A DNA stretch of 20,702 nt, taken from positions 1 to 20,702 of the forward strand of contig CAOKNI010000018.1 of assembly GCA_948470005.1 (NCBI GenBank). The letters are read 5' to 3'. The notes under the pieces are model-generated. The model did no database searches. It had not been told where the DNA came from and worked only from the letters and a program-made list of their open reading frames with translations. This stretch comes from an uncultured Mycoplasmatota bacterium. Lineage in GTDB: Bacteria > Bacillota_I > Bacilli_A > RF39 > UBA660. Every line of letters begins with the position of its first letter. The stretch's first letter is position 1. Positions 1-6,508 of the stretch are shown here, one piece after another. The translations under genes and the position numbers were made by a program.

Positions 1-177
1 TATTGAGATTCTCTTGTTTTGAATCAATTACGAGCGTTTACTTTTTAATTCAACGATTTATCTCGTGTCGGAATATGTCGAACACTTTTTCTTCACTTTT
101 GTAAGTCTTTTACTTACAATAATTAATCCGAGCGTTAGAACGATGTCTACCTAAAATTAGCTTTATTTGAACACTCC
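1..177. other. Left-edge stretch with no recognisable gene
   Basis: I see no open frame of useful length on either strand. The only clear structure is a perfect 8-bp inverted repeat (TTGTAAGT / ACTTACAA) at 99-119 with a 5-nt loop and no adjoining T-tract, so it is not an obvious terminator. The stretch is probably decayed sequence downstream of the surface-protein fragment that follows. Confidence 0.4.
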
Positions 178-381
178 CTACAAGGATGGTTTTGGAGAAA
201 GGATATTTATGGTTTTACTAAATAAATTAATACGTAATATAAGTTCTCTATTTAAAAGAAACAAAAAGACATCAAATACTACTATTATCATTGTCCAAAA
301 GGAAAAACCATTATATAGGTAATACTTACCATTGCCTGTTCTGTATACTCCTCCTGCCATTGATACTTCATCAGGTGTTAT
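178..381 (-). pseudogene. C-terminal fragment of a large surface protein (decayed)
   Basis: The open frame reads ITPDEVSMAGGVYRTGNG, then KYYLYNGFSFWTM, then unrelated-looking residues to a stop. From memory of the family, this resembles the C-terminal region of large repetitive surface or pilin-like proteins of uncultured gut Firmicutes, which carry a 'YPIGLITADEVxxAGG ... YYLY ... WTM' stretch. The frame opens immediately after an in-frame TAG (382-384) with no upstream family sequence, so the 5' part is missing. The expected continuation after WTM is also lost, probably by frameshift. The gene at 2546-3544 carries the preceding portion of the same family domain, so the two may be pieces of one gene or of neighbouring paralogues. 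It is very unlikely to make a functional product. The family assignment is moderately sure; a common origin with the other fragment is only a possibility. Confidence 0.55.
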
Positions 382-478
382 CTAATGACAATCATATTTA
401 ATGAGTAAAAATTAGTTTTTAAATTTTTATAAAATAAATGTAAATAAATATATAAAACTATTTTTTAATGATTTTTTT

Positions 479-487
479 TGATATAAT
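479..487 (+). promoter_or_regulatory. Extended -10 promoter of the small gene
   Basis: TGATATAAT is a perfect extended -10 (TGn followed by TATAAT at 482-487). No good -35 is seen 16-18 bp upstream, as is usual for extended -10 promoters. Transcription would start near 494, giving a leader of only about 20 nt that contains the GGAGG ribosome site at 502-506. Confidence 0.6.
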
Positions 488-515
488 TAAATTATGAGAA
501 TGGAGGAGAATGTTT

Positions 516-776
516 ATGGATAATTTTGACAAAGCTTGTAGAATTGCATATGAATATTATAAAGAGGCATGGCACATAAATGGATTACTTGAAGCAAAAG
601 ATTTAGGAGAAAAATGGATTTTTTATCCAAACAATAAAGATTCTTTTTTTGGTGGAAATCATATAACTGTTTCTAAGATTGATACAAAAATTGAAGAATT
701 TTTTTTACCAGACAAAGAAAATTTTGAGTTACTAAAAAAAGCTATGGTAGTTGATGTACCAAAAGAATATAAGTAA
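516..776 (+). CDS. Small protein of unknown function (86 aa)
   Basis: I do not recognise this protein with confidence. It is an 86-residue, charged, soluble-looking protein without a signal peptide or membrane segment. It has an N-terminal helical stretch rich in aromatic residues, then a WIFYPNN segment and an ITVSKIDTKIEEFFLPD segment. That pattern (W-x-F, then a lysine-rich strand and an acidic tail) loosely recalls the YrhB/immunity-type small proteins, but this is a guess. The ATG at 510 is only 3 nt from the GGAGG at 502-506, whereas the ATG at 516 is 9 nt away, so 516 is preferred. The gene has its own extended -10 promoter and a short terminator, which argues that it is a real, independently transcribed gene. 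An IS256 element sits just past its terminator. Confidence 0.65.
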   Translation: MDNFDKACRIAYEYYKEAWHINGLLEAKDLGEKWIFYPNNKDSFFGGNHITVSKIDTKIEEFFLPDKENFELLKKAMVVDVPKEYK

Positions 777-787
777 TTTAAACTAAT

Positions 788-808
788 GCAAGTATAATCT
801 TGCTTTTT
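788..808 (+). terminator. Short rho-independent terminator after the small gene
   Basis: GCAAG (788-792) and CTTGC (799-803) form a 5-bp stem with a 6-nt loop, followed by a run of T. The IS256 target duplication begins two bases after the T-run. Confidence 0.55.
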
Positions 809-809
809 G

Positions 810-817
810 TATTTAAT
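810..817. repeat. Target site duplication, left copy
   Basis: TATTTAAT directly abuts the left end of the IS256 element and is repeated exactly at its right end. Confidence 0.85.
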
Positions 818-882
818 GGGTATGTCAAGAAAAGTGTGTAAGTTGTCTCAAATAATAATATAAAATTGATCAAAGAACAGCA

Positions 883-995
883 GTTTTGCTAAAGTTATAA
901 TATTGCAATTTGCTCGTCCAGTCAAGGCCAGAGCAGCTGTTCCATTTTAGCCTTGACGGGAAGAGCCAAATTGTAATATACTGAATTAGCAAAAC
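883..995. other. Large imperfect hairpin inside the IS, downstream of the transposase
   Basis: The outer arms GTTTTGCTAA (883-892) and TTAGCAAAAC (986-995) pair perfectly. A middle segment, 901-914 with 963-980, pairs with a single bulge and a G-T pair. The inner arms GTCAAGGC (921-928) and GCCTTGAC (950-957) also pair perfectly, closing on a 21-nt loop that is itself near-palindromic around CAGCTG. It could act as a terminator or antisense/insulator structure for the IS, or be a structural part of the left end. Confidence 0.6.
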
Positions 996-1000
996 AGTGG

Positions 1001-2230
1001 TTAAATATATCTACGGAATCTTTCTTTAAAATCAGGATGAGCATCGAGCTGGTTTCTAACTATAGCCCAGTTTTGAATAGACGAATTATCCCATTTCTTA
1101 TTGAGTTCGCAGACTCGTAGATACAAGAGTTTAAGGAGTGCATTTTCACTAGGAAAAGCACCTTTTTTTGTGACTTTGCGGAAGGACGAATTAATCGATT
1201 CTATGGCATTGGTAGTATACATAACTTTTCGTATATCACTTGGATAGCTAAACAACTGTTCTACATGTTTAAAGTTACGTACCCAAACATCTACGGCGCC
1301 TGGATATTTACTCCAATTGTTTTTAAACTTTTCAAACTCGTGAGTAGCTGCCTTTAAGCTGGAAGCTCCATATATGAGTTTCAAATTGGATGTAAATTTT
1401 TTATAATCTTTTGTTGGTACATATTTGAGTGAGTTTCTAATCAAGTGGACTATGCATCTTTGAACTATAACACCTTTAAAGATTTCTTTGGCACCATCTT
1501 CTAAGCCACTTACTCCATCCATAGAAATGAAGAAAATATCTTCAACTCCTCTTTGTTTTATTTCGTCAAATATCTGCCTCCAAGTATGCTTAGATTCTGT
1601 TTCGTTTAGCCATAGACCAAGAATTTCTTTATGACCATTTACATCATAACCAAGTATTGTGTATACTGCCGTTTCTTTTACCTCGTATTCGTGTTTTACT
1701 GTAACATACATACAATCTACAAATACAAAGGGATAACACTTTTTTAATGGTCTATTTTGCCATTCTGTTAGTTCTTCTATTACACAATCTGTTATTTGTG
1801 ATATCATTTCGTGAGATACCTTAAATCCATAGATATCTTCGATTGTATCTGAAATATCTCTTTGACTCATCCCTTTGGAGTACATACTTATCACTTTTCG
1901 ATTGATATCTGAGATATCCTTAGTGCGTTTAGGTATTATTACTGGTTCGAATGAACCATCTCGATCTCTTGGAACTTCTATGTTCATTTCTCCCATACTG
2001 GTTTTAACTTTCTTATCAATGTAGCCATTGCGACGATTTTCTGTTTCTTTTTTTTCTTTAGAATTACTATCATATCCTAGGTGGTTATTCATCTCCCCTT
2101 GTAACATTGCTTCGAACATTGGACCAAATATGTCTTTTAGGGCATTTTGGACATCTTCTGCCGTTTGGGGCTCATAGGCTTCTAGTATTGCGTTTACTAG
2201 TTCTTTTTGTTTTTCATTTTTACTTCTCAT
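1001..2230 (-). CDS. IS256-family (mutator-type) transposase
   Basis: This 409-residue DDE transposase catalyses cut-and-paste or copy-out movement of its element. Length and motifs fit the family: the first catalytic Asp in FVDCMYV (about D172), the second in SMDGVSGL (about D238), and the Glu in TTNAIESINSSFRK (about E344), with the family's C/H motif RCIVHLIRN between the second Asp and the Glu. The N-terminal third, with its MSQRDIS segment, is the helical DNA-binding part. The ATG at 2230 is preceded by AGAGGAAA at a normal distance. The frame is uninterrupted, so the enzyme may still be active. It is the only gene in the element. Confidence 0.93.
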   Translation of the reverse strand: MRSKNEKQKELVNAILEAYEPQTAEDVQNALKDIFGPMFEAMLQGEMNNHLGYDSNSKEKKETENRRNGYIDKKVKTSMGEMNIEVPRDRDGSFEPVIIPKRTKDISDINRKVISMYSKGMSQRDISDTIEDIYGFKVSHEMISQITDCVIEELTEWQNRPLKKCYPFVFVDCMYVTVKHEYEVKETAVYTILGYDVNGHKEILGLWLNETESKHTWRQIFDEIKQRGVEDIFFISMDGVSGLEDGAKEIFKGVIVQRCIVHLIRNSLKYVPTKDYKKFTSNLKLIYGASSLKAATHEFEKFKNNWSKYPGAVDVWVRNFKHVEQLFSYPSDIRKVMYTTNAIESINSSFRKVTKKGAFPSENALLKLLYLRVCELNKKWDNSSIQNWAIVRNQLDAHPDFKERFRRYI

Positions 2231-2280
2231 TTTTCTTTTCCTCTTGCTTTCTATTTTATCACACTTTATTTTACACTCTC

Positions 2281-2288
2281 TATTTAAT
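2281..2288. repeat. Target site duplication, right copy
   Basis: TATTTAAT follows the right end of the IS256 element directly. It is an exact match to 810-817. Confidence 0.85.
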
Positions 2289-2353
2289 TTTCATTTAAAA
2301 TATAATAGTAAATAGATATTTCAAAACAGGATATGACAATGCACTACGAAAAT

Positions 2354-2392
2354 ACCTGATACCTTATAAATAAAGGCTTACAGGTGTTTTTT
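2354..2392 (+). terminator. Terminator-like hairpin right of the IS
   Basis: ACCTG (2354-2358) pairs with CAGGT (2381-2385) and CCTT (2362-2365) with AAGG (2373-2376), followed by a T-run on the + strand. Before the IS inserted, this would have lain about 70 bp past the small gene, so it may be its second terminator. Confidence 0.5.
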
Positions 2393-2406
2393 GTTGCACC
2401 ACTACT

Positions 2407-2426
2407 ATTTTTGCACTTGCAAAAAT
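2407..2426. repeat. Perfect 9-bp palindrome
   Basis: ATTTTTGCA, a 2-nt spacer, then TGCAAAAAT form a perfect inverted repeat in otherwise gene-free sequence (2289-2545). No T-tract suited to a terminator follows directly. Role unknown. Confidence 0.45.
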
Positions 2427-2493
2427 AAATACAAAATCTAAAATCTGTATTCAAAATCGACTTTCAATATTCTATAATCACTTATTTTTTCAT

Positions 2494-2520
2494 AAAAAAA
2501 TGTATTCACTTTTGAATACA
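2494..2520 (-). terminator. Terminator of the broken surface-protein gene
   Basis: TGTATTCA (2501-2508) and TGAATACA (2513-2520) form an 8-bp stem with a 4-nt loop. On the - strand it is followed by seven T (complement of 2494-2500). It lies just downstream of the pseudogene remnant ending near 2546. Confidence 0.7.
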
Positions 2521-2545
2521 CCTATCATTTTTAGTTGTCATTAGA

Positions 2546-3544
2546 CTTATACAGGTTCAGCTGCTGCCATTAAGCCTATTGGATAGGTTAAAGCTCCCTT
2601 TGTTTGAACTTGCTACTGTATACAAGTCATTTGAATTTTCACATACAAGTGAAGGCGCTTTATTTGCTATTGCTAAACTCTATTCTCCACCATTTATTTG
2701 CAAATTTGATATAATTATTTTCCACAGTGCCTCTAAAGAAATAACTTTCACCATCATTATCCTTCGCTTTAAATATTCCTTCATCTGTTGCTGCTACATT
2801 TGTAAACATATTATCTATTGGCTCTTTTGGCTTTATTTCTCCTATTATTGTATTACCTGCCACATCATTTTCAGTTCTTATTGCTGTGGTACTAACATCT
2901 GATTCATTTCCTGATGTGTCTACTACTTTTACTTTAATTGTATAACTTATTCCTTTTGCTAAATCGCTAAATGTATGCGTATTTGTAGTACTCTTTGTAT
3001 ACGTTTCATTATTAATACTATAGTAGTAATTTGCTATTCTTTCATTATCTGTTGCTGTTACTTTAACCGTTATACTTGGTTTTGTTATTTCTGTTGCTTC
3101 TACATTACTTATTACCGGTTTTTCTGTATCTCTTATCTTATCAAAATATAAATAACAGCTAGTGCTCTTTTTACTTACTCCGAAAAAATTTATTTTACCA
3201 TCTTTATATTCTATGGTTATATCATTATCTTTAGGAGCCTCTTCGATACTGGTTGAGCCATAATATACTTTACACAGGCTTTTAGATGTATTCAGCATAT
3301 ATCCACTACCTGGTATATTATTTTCTTCTGTATAATTTGTTCTATCTTCACTTATATTTACTGCGACTACTCTCATATCTGGTACTTTATAATTTATCGT
3401 TCCATTTACAAGCGGTATATTTTCAGTTAACTGATATTTAGCAAAACTTCCGACAAATATTAAGGCTGATGTTATGGATATAACTTCAATAATTCCTGTT
3501 GCTATTTTTTTCTTAAAGTCTTTCTTTAGTGTCTCTATTTTCAT
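2546..3544 (-). pseudogene. Surface-anchored Ig-like repeat protein, internally deleted and frameshifted
   Basis: The intact part (3544 down to 2660, 294 aa) starts at an ATG preceded by GGAGG at a 7-nt spacing. It has an N-terminal membrane segment (about residues 20-38, TGIIEVISITSALIFVGSF), a fibronectin/Ig-like module around DTEKPVISNVEATEI and IANYYYSINN, then the domain motif SYFFRGTVENNYIKFANKWWRI. Homologues continue after 'WRI' for many tens of residues. Here a stop follows within eight residues. In another frame just beyond it, the family's later motif appears (NKAPSLVCENSNDLYTVASS), and after a further frame change comes LTYPIGLM. So an internal deletion plus at least one more indel destroyed the C-terminal domain. 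A truncated membrane-anchored product could still be made. Family recognition is from memory of gut Firmicutes proteins. Confidence 0.7.
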
Positions 3545-3564
3545 ATTCTTACCTCCATTATGCA

Positions 3565-3581
3565 CTAGTCAAATATACTAG
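3565..3581. promoter_or_regulatory. Possible operator dyad between divergent genes
   Basis: CTAGT (3565-3569) and ACTAG (3577-3581) form a dyad with a 7-nt spacer in the region between the surface-protein pseudogene (-) and the XRE-type pseudogene (+). Short dyads of this sort are typical XRE operators, but assignment here is only by position. Confidence 0.3.
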
Positions 3582-3651
3582 GTTTTTCTATTTTATATTA
3601 ATTATTATAGGCAAAATATAACTATGATATATTTTGATTATGGTGATAGTT

Positions 3652-3876
3652 ATGAATAGATTAAAAGAAATTTGAGAGGATAATGACCTTTTTCAAAAAG
3701 ATATAGCAAAATTATTAAATATCGACCAATCAAATTATAGTAAATATGAACTAGAAAAAATTAATATACCTATTGAAACATTACATAGGCTTGCTGATTA
3801 CTATAGCACTTCTATTGATTATTTACTATATAGAACAGACGATAGAAAACCTTATCCTAAAAGTATTTTAAAATAA
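3652..3876 (+). pseudogene. XRE-family HTH regulator with an in-frame TGA
   Basis: The frame reads MNRLKEI, then TGA (3673-3675), then EDNDLFQKDIAKLLNIDQ and a normal HTH_3 helix-turn-helix, ending at TAA (74 codons). The family normally has Arg at the interrupted position (LKEIREDND), so a single AGA-to-TGA change would explain it. A good ribosome site (GGTGAT) precedes the ATG, and no ATG, GTG or TTG start lies soon after the TGA. The HTH spans nearly the whole product, as in small phage- or plasmid-like repressors. The TGA is more likely a nonsense mutation than Trp recoding, because intact neighbours use TGG for Trp. Confidence 0.75.
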
Positions 3877-3882
3877 GAGTTA

Positions 3883-3914
3883 AAAACAGCTAGGAATTTC
3901 CTAGTTTTATTTTG
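3883..3914 (+). terminator. Terminator after the XRE pseudogene
   Basis: CTAGG (3890-3894) and CCTAG (3900-3904) pair around a 5-nt loop, with flanking A's and a TTTTATTTT tract downstream. Confidence 0.65.
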
Positions 3915-4032
3915 GGATAAAATGCTATTGAAATGCTAATTTATTCAATATAGTTATTCATTTGCATTTTTTATTCAAAGGAATAATATGCATGCGTGCA
4001 ACTTTTTCAGAGGAATGTTAAATTTCTTTAAT

Positions 4033-4063
4033 AAAAAAACGATTACTTGTTTAGCAATCATTA
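4033..4063 (-). terminator. rpmE terminator overlapping its stop codon
   Basis: On the - strand, AATGATTGCT pairs with AGTAATCGTT (two G-T pairs) around a short AAACA loop, followed by T7. The upstream arm includes the rpmE stop codon. Confidence 0.75.
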
Positions 4064-4273
4064 TTTTTCTTCATTATTTAAACCATATTTACGGTTAAAT
4101 TTTTCAATGTTACCAGTTTTCTTAACTTTTCCTTGAGCTCCCGTATAGAATGGATGGCATTCACTGCAAATTTCTACTTGGATATTCTCTTTTGTGGAAT
4201 GAGTTTTGAATGATGCGCCACATGCACAAGTGATAGTAGCTTCTTTCATTTCTGGATGTATTCCTTTTTTCAT
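4061..4273 (-). CDS. rpmE: Large-subunit ribosomal protein bL31
   Basis: This 70-residue protein of the 50S subunit bridges to the small subunit at the central protuberance. The sequence begins MKKGIHPEM and has the zinc-binding form of the family: CAC near residues 16-18 and CSEC near 35-38. It also shows the typical [26 protein letters not shown]-terminal signature. GGGAGG lies 6-7 nt before the ATG. It has its own promoter just past the SGNH-protein stop codon and its own terminator, so it is probably a single-gene transcript. Being the zinc (C+) type, it would be expected to be the form used under zinc-replete conditions; no Zur site was identified. Confidence 0.96.
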   Translation of the reverse strand: MKKGIHPEMKEATITCACGASFKTHSTKENIQVEICSECHPFYTGAQGKVKKTGNIEKFNRKYGLNNEEK

Positions 4274-4328
4274 TTTATCCCTCCCGCCATATCAAATTTT
4301 TTGACATAGTAATTAAATAGTCATTTGT

Positions 4329-4356
4329 ATTATATCATATTTTCTTAAGTTTACAA
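4329..4356 (-). promoter_or_regulatory. rpmE promoter
   Basis: TTGTAA (complement of 4351-4356) and TATAAT (complement of 4329-4334) are 16 bp apart, with an extended TGA before the -10. The -35 overlaps the stop codon of the upstream SGNH gene. Confidence 0.7.
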
Positions 4357-5022
4357 GAGCTTTTTTAATTTATGATATATTTCTTTATGACCTTGATAAT
4401 TTATGTAGTAGCTATCTTTGGTTAAATAGTATTTAGCATTTTCACCAATATTACTTATATCCAAAAAAGTAAAATTATTAGAAAAAGTAATATCTCGAAT
4501 AATAGCATTTATTTCTGCGATGCTTAAGTAATCGTGATTTTTAGTTTTATAGATGCCTAGAACAATTACTTTATTATGATTGAGCATTTTTATCATACTT
4601 AATAGTTCTTCGAAATCTTCTTTAAATTCTTTTTTAACTTTGGTGGTTATTTTATCGCTAGCAAGTTCATCTAAGCCGATAGCTATGGTTAAGATATCCG
4701 CTTCATTTATGGCTCTTTGGAGTTCTATTTGTTCATTTTTTAAGACAAGGCTTTTATTTTCCTTTATAGCATAAATTAATTCTTTAATGGTAATACCTGC
4801 ACTTGCAAATTCATAAATATATTTTTTTAACTTATGCTTATCTTTAAAATCTTCTTTTAAATAATCATTAAAACTCATACCTTCTATTTCATAGGGAGTC
4901 ATTCCTAGAGATAAACCATCACCAATGGCTACTAAAGTTAGTTCATCACTTTTGGTATAAAAATAAATCATTACAGATAATATGGCACCCAAAAAGCCAA
5001 TAATTAATATCTTTTTTTTCAT
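4351..5022 (-). CDS. Membrane-anchored SGNH/GDSL-fold protein lacking usual catalytic residues
   Basis: A 223-aa protein with one N-terminal membrane segment (about residues 5-21), so the fold is expected outside the cell. SGNH hydrolases are esterases or lipases whose block I is GDS and whose last block is DxxH. Block I here is VAIGDGLSLG (residues 32-40), with Gly where the nucleophilic Ser of GDS should be. Block III is GLDE (116-119) instead of GxND. The last block reads DSYYIN...GH (203-212), with Tyr in place of the catalytic His. The fold assignment rests on the order and spacing of these blocks. It may be a non-catalytic, binding or scaffolding member, or use Ser38 and His212 differently. 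GAGGTGA precedes the ATG. It sits 31 bp after murA with a terminator hairpin between them. Confidence 0.75.
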   Translation of the reverse strand: MKKKILIIGFLGAILSVMIYFYTKSDELTLVAIGDGLSLGMTPYEIEGMSFNDYLKEDFKDKHKLKKYIYEFASAGITIKELIYAIKENKSLVLKNEQIELQRAINEADILTIAIGLDELASDKITTKVKKEFKEDFEELLSMIKMLNHNKVIVLGIYKTKNHDYLSIAEINAIIRDITFSNNFTFLDISNIGENAKYYLTKDSYYINYQGHKEIYHKLKKLL

Positions 5023-5031
5023 AACTCACCT

Positions 5032-5060
5032 CAAAAAAAATATAGTTATTACACTATATT
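5032..5060 (-). terminator. Terminator/attenuator between murA and the SGNH gene
   Basis: AATATAGT and ACTATATT (complements of 5053-5060 and 5039-5046) form an 8-bp stem that includes the murA stop codon. It is followed by eight T that run directly into the ribosome site of the SGNH gene. Any expression of that gene from the murA promoter would require read-through. Confidence 0.7.
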
Positions 5061-6307
5061 TCTCTAAGTTCTATTTTAGCACCCACATTGGTAAGCTTAC
5101 CAACAATATCTTCATAACCTCTTAAAATGTGCTCAGCATTATTAATAATTGTGGTACCACTTGCTTTAAGTCCAGCTAGAACAAGCGCTGCGCCACCTCG
5201 CAAATCAGTTGCTAGAACTTCATTGCCAATTAATTCTGTAGGCCCTTTAATGGTTGCTGTTGTGGCATTTACCGTAATATTAGCACCCATTTTATTTAAG
5301 GAAGGAACATGGCCCATTCTATTTTCCCAAATAGTCTCTTCAAATAAAGATATACCATTACTTTGTGTTAATAAAACACTCATAGGTTGACCAATATCGG
5401 TTGGAAATCCTGGATAAACCATTGTTTTGATATTTGTAGGTAATAATTTTTCTTTGGCACTAATAGTTATACTATCTTTAGCTATATTCATATCGGCGCC
5501 CATATTTTTTAAAGTTGCTGTTAAAGCAGTTAAATTATCAGGAATAATATTATTAATTTTAAGATCTTTGCCACATAAAGCACCTAATATAAGGTAAGTA
5601 CCTGCTTCGATGCGGTCTGGCAAAACAGATACTTCGGCACCATGTAAACTTTTAACTCCGATAACAGTTATTTCGTCAGTTCCTGCGCCTCTGATATTAG
5701 CTCCCATATGGATTAGATACTCAGCAATATTTATAATTTCAGCTTCTTTAGCCGCATTATGAATAACAGTTTTACCCTCTGCCAAGACACTTGCAAACAT
5801 TATATTAATAGTAGCACCAACGCTTTGGAAGCGAAGATGAATATCCGCACCTTTTAATCTATCAGCTTTTAAAATATATTTGTCGCCTTCGTTGATAACC
5901 TCGGCACCTAAGGCTTTGAAACCTTCGATATGAATATCAATAGGTCTAGAACCAATATTACAACCGCCAGGTATATATATTTCGACATATTTTTCACGTC
6001 CTAATAGAGCTCCCATAAAATAATAGGAAGCACGTAATCGCCCAGCGTGATATGAATCTATTACAGTATTTTTTAGTGCAGAAGCATCTATTTGTAATTC
6101 ATCAGAATCAAGCTTAACTTTACAGTCTAAAATATTTAAAATATCAATTAAGGCATCCCGGTCAGAAATATCAGGAACATTTTTAATAGTTGAGGCTCCA
6201 TATGCTAAAATTGAAGCAGGAATTATAGCAACAGCACTATTTTTTGCCCCTCCAATATTAATAGAACCGGAAAGAATATTATTTCCCTCAATTATCATTT
6301 GTTTCAT
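5054..6307 (-). CDS. murA: UDP-N-acetylglucosamine 1-carboxyvinyltransferase
   Basis: MurA transfers enolpyruvate from PEP to UDP-GlcNAc, the first committed step of peptidoglycan synthesis in the cytoplasm and the target of fosfomycin. At 417 residues it is full length. Visible landmarks are the substrate-binding Lys-Asn in GGAKNS (K22, N23), the RLRAS segment near residue 90, the catalytic loop PGGCNIGSRPID with the PEP-binding Cys at about 116, the catalytic Asp in YPGFPTDIGQP, and a C-terminal LRGGAALVLAGL segment. Cys rather than Asp in the loop predicts fosfomycin sensitivity at this target. AAGGGTG precedes the ATG. It has a strong promoter about 110 bp upstream and a palindromic hairpin in its leader. 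Its presence shows that this lineage builds a wall. A second MurA copy elsewhere cannot be excluded. Confidence 0.96.
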   Translation of the reverse strand: MKQMIIEGNNILSGSINIGGAKNSAVAIIPASILAYGASTIKNVPDISDRDALIDILNILDCKVKLDSDELQIDASALKNTVIDSYHAGRLRASYYFMGALLGREKYVEIYIPGGCNIGSRPIDIHIEGFKALGAEVINEGDKYILKADRLKGADIHLRFQSVGATINIMFASVLAEGKTVIHNAAKEAEIINIAEYLIHMGANIRGAGTDEITVIGVKSLHGAEVSVLPDRIEAGTYLILGALCGKDLKINNIIPDNLTALTATLKNMGADMNIAKDSITISAKEKLLPTNIKTMVYPGFPTDIGQPMSVLLTQSNGISLFEETIWENRMGHVPSLNKMGANITVNATTATIKGPTELIGNEVLATDLRGGAALVLAGLKASGTTIINNAEHILRGYEDIVGKLTNVGAKIELREI

Positions 6308-6334
6308 TTTAACACACCCTTACTTCTAATTCAT

Positions 6335-6354
6335 GTATAAGTAGGCACTTATAC
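6335..6354 (-). promoter_or_regulatory. Perfect palindromic hairpin in the murA leader
   Basis: GTATAAGT and ACTTATAC form a perfect 8-bp dyad with a 4-nt centre, 28 bp before the murA start and well downstream of its promoter. No T-run follows, so it is not a terminator. It could be an operator or an RNA hairpin affecting murA translation or stability. Confidence 0.5.
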
Positions 6355-6416
6355 TATTTTTTATGTTTATATTTTTTTTTGGTGCATATTAATTTATTTA
6401 ATAAATTACCAAATAT

Positions 6417-6446
6417 ACTATATCCCGAAAGAATGGGTTTTGTCAA
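6417..6446 (-). promoter_or_regulatory. Strong promoter of murA
   Basis: TTGACA (complement of 6441-6446) and TATAGT (complement of 6417-6422) are separated by 18 bp. The -35 is a perfect consensus. It implies a leader of about 100 nt. Confidence 0.8.
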
Positions 6447-6508
6447 TCTTTTTATTTCGAAGGTGAATAAAAAGGTGATTTTAGACGCTATATTAAAATG
6501 GTGATACG

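Larger units (their letters stand above)
818..2280 (-). mobile_element. Complete IS256-family insertion sequence
   Basis: The element is 1463 bp and carries one transposase. Its ends are imperfect inverted repeats: the left begins GGGTATGTCAAGAAAAGTGTG, and the right, read inward, begins GAGAGTGTAAAATAAAGTGTG. They match at about 16-17 of the first 24 positions, including TGT and AAAGTGTG. It is bracketed by the 8-bp direct repeat TATTTAAT (810-817 and 2281-2288), the size of target duplication known for IS256 elements. Intact ends, target duplication and transposase together indicate a relatively recent insertion. A 113-nt imperfect hairpin lies between the transposase stop and the left end. 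Confidence 0.88.

Noticed and set aside
381..2545. The 11-bp inverted repeat pair as ends of a defined transposon
   Set aside because: No target duplication flanks it, the inverted match stops after 11 bp, and the only transposase inside belongs to the IS256 element with its own ends. Kept only as part of a speculative finding.
2579..2902. Open frame on the + strand opposite the surface-protein pseudogene
   Set aside because: It is antisense to recognisable family sequence, has no ribosome site, and its Cys/Tyr/Ile-rich product is typical of a reversed AT-rich gene.
3673..3675. TGA decoded as tryptophan (Mycoplasma-type code)
   Set aside because: The intact genes of the window use TGG for Trp and contain no in-frame TGA; in an AT-rich genome using that code, TGA would be the common Trp codon. 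The family position also expects Arg, not Trp.
6440..6508. Sigma-F-type promoter for spoIIR
   Set aside because: GGTGATTTTA near 6476 resembles a sigma-F -10 with one mismatch, but no matching -35 (GYATA-like) lies 15-16 bp upstream, so I did not list it.
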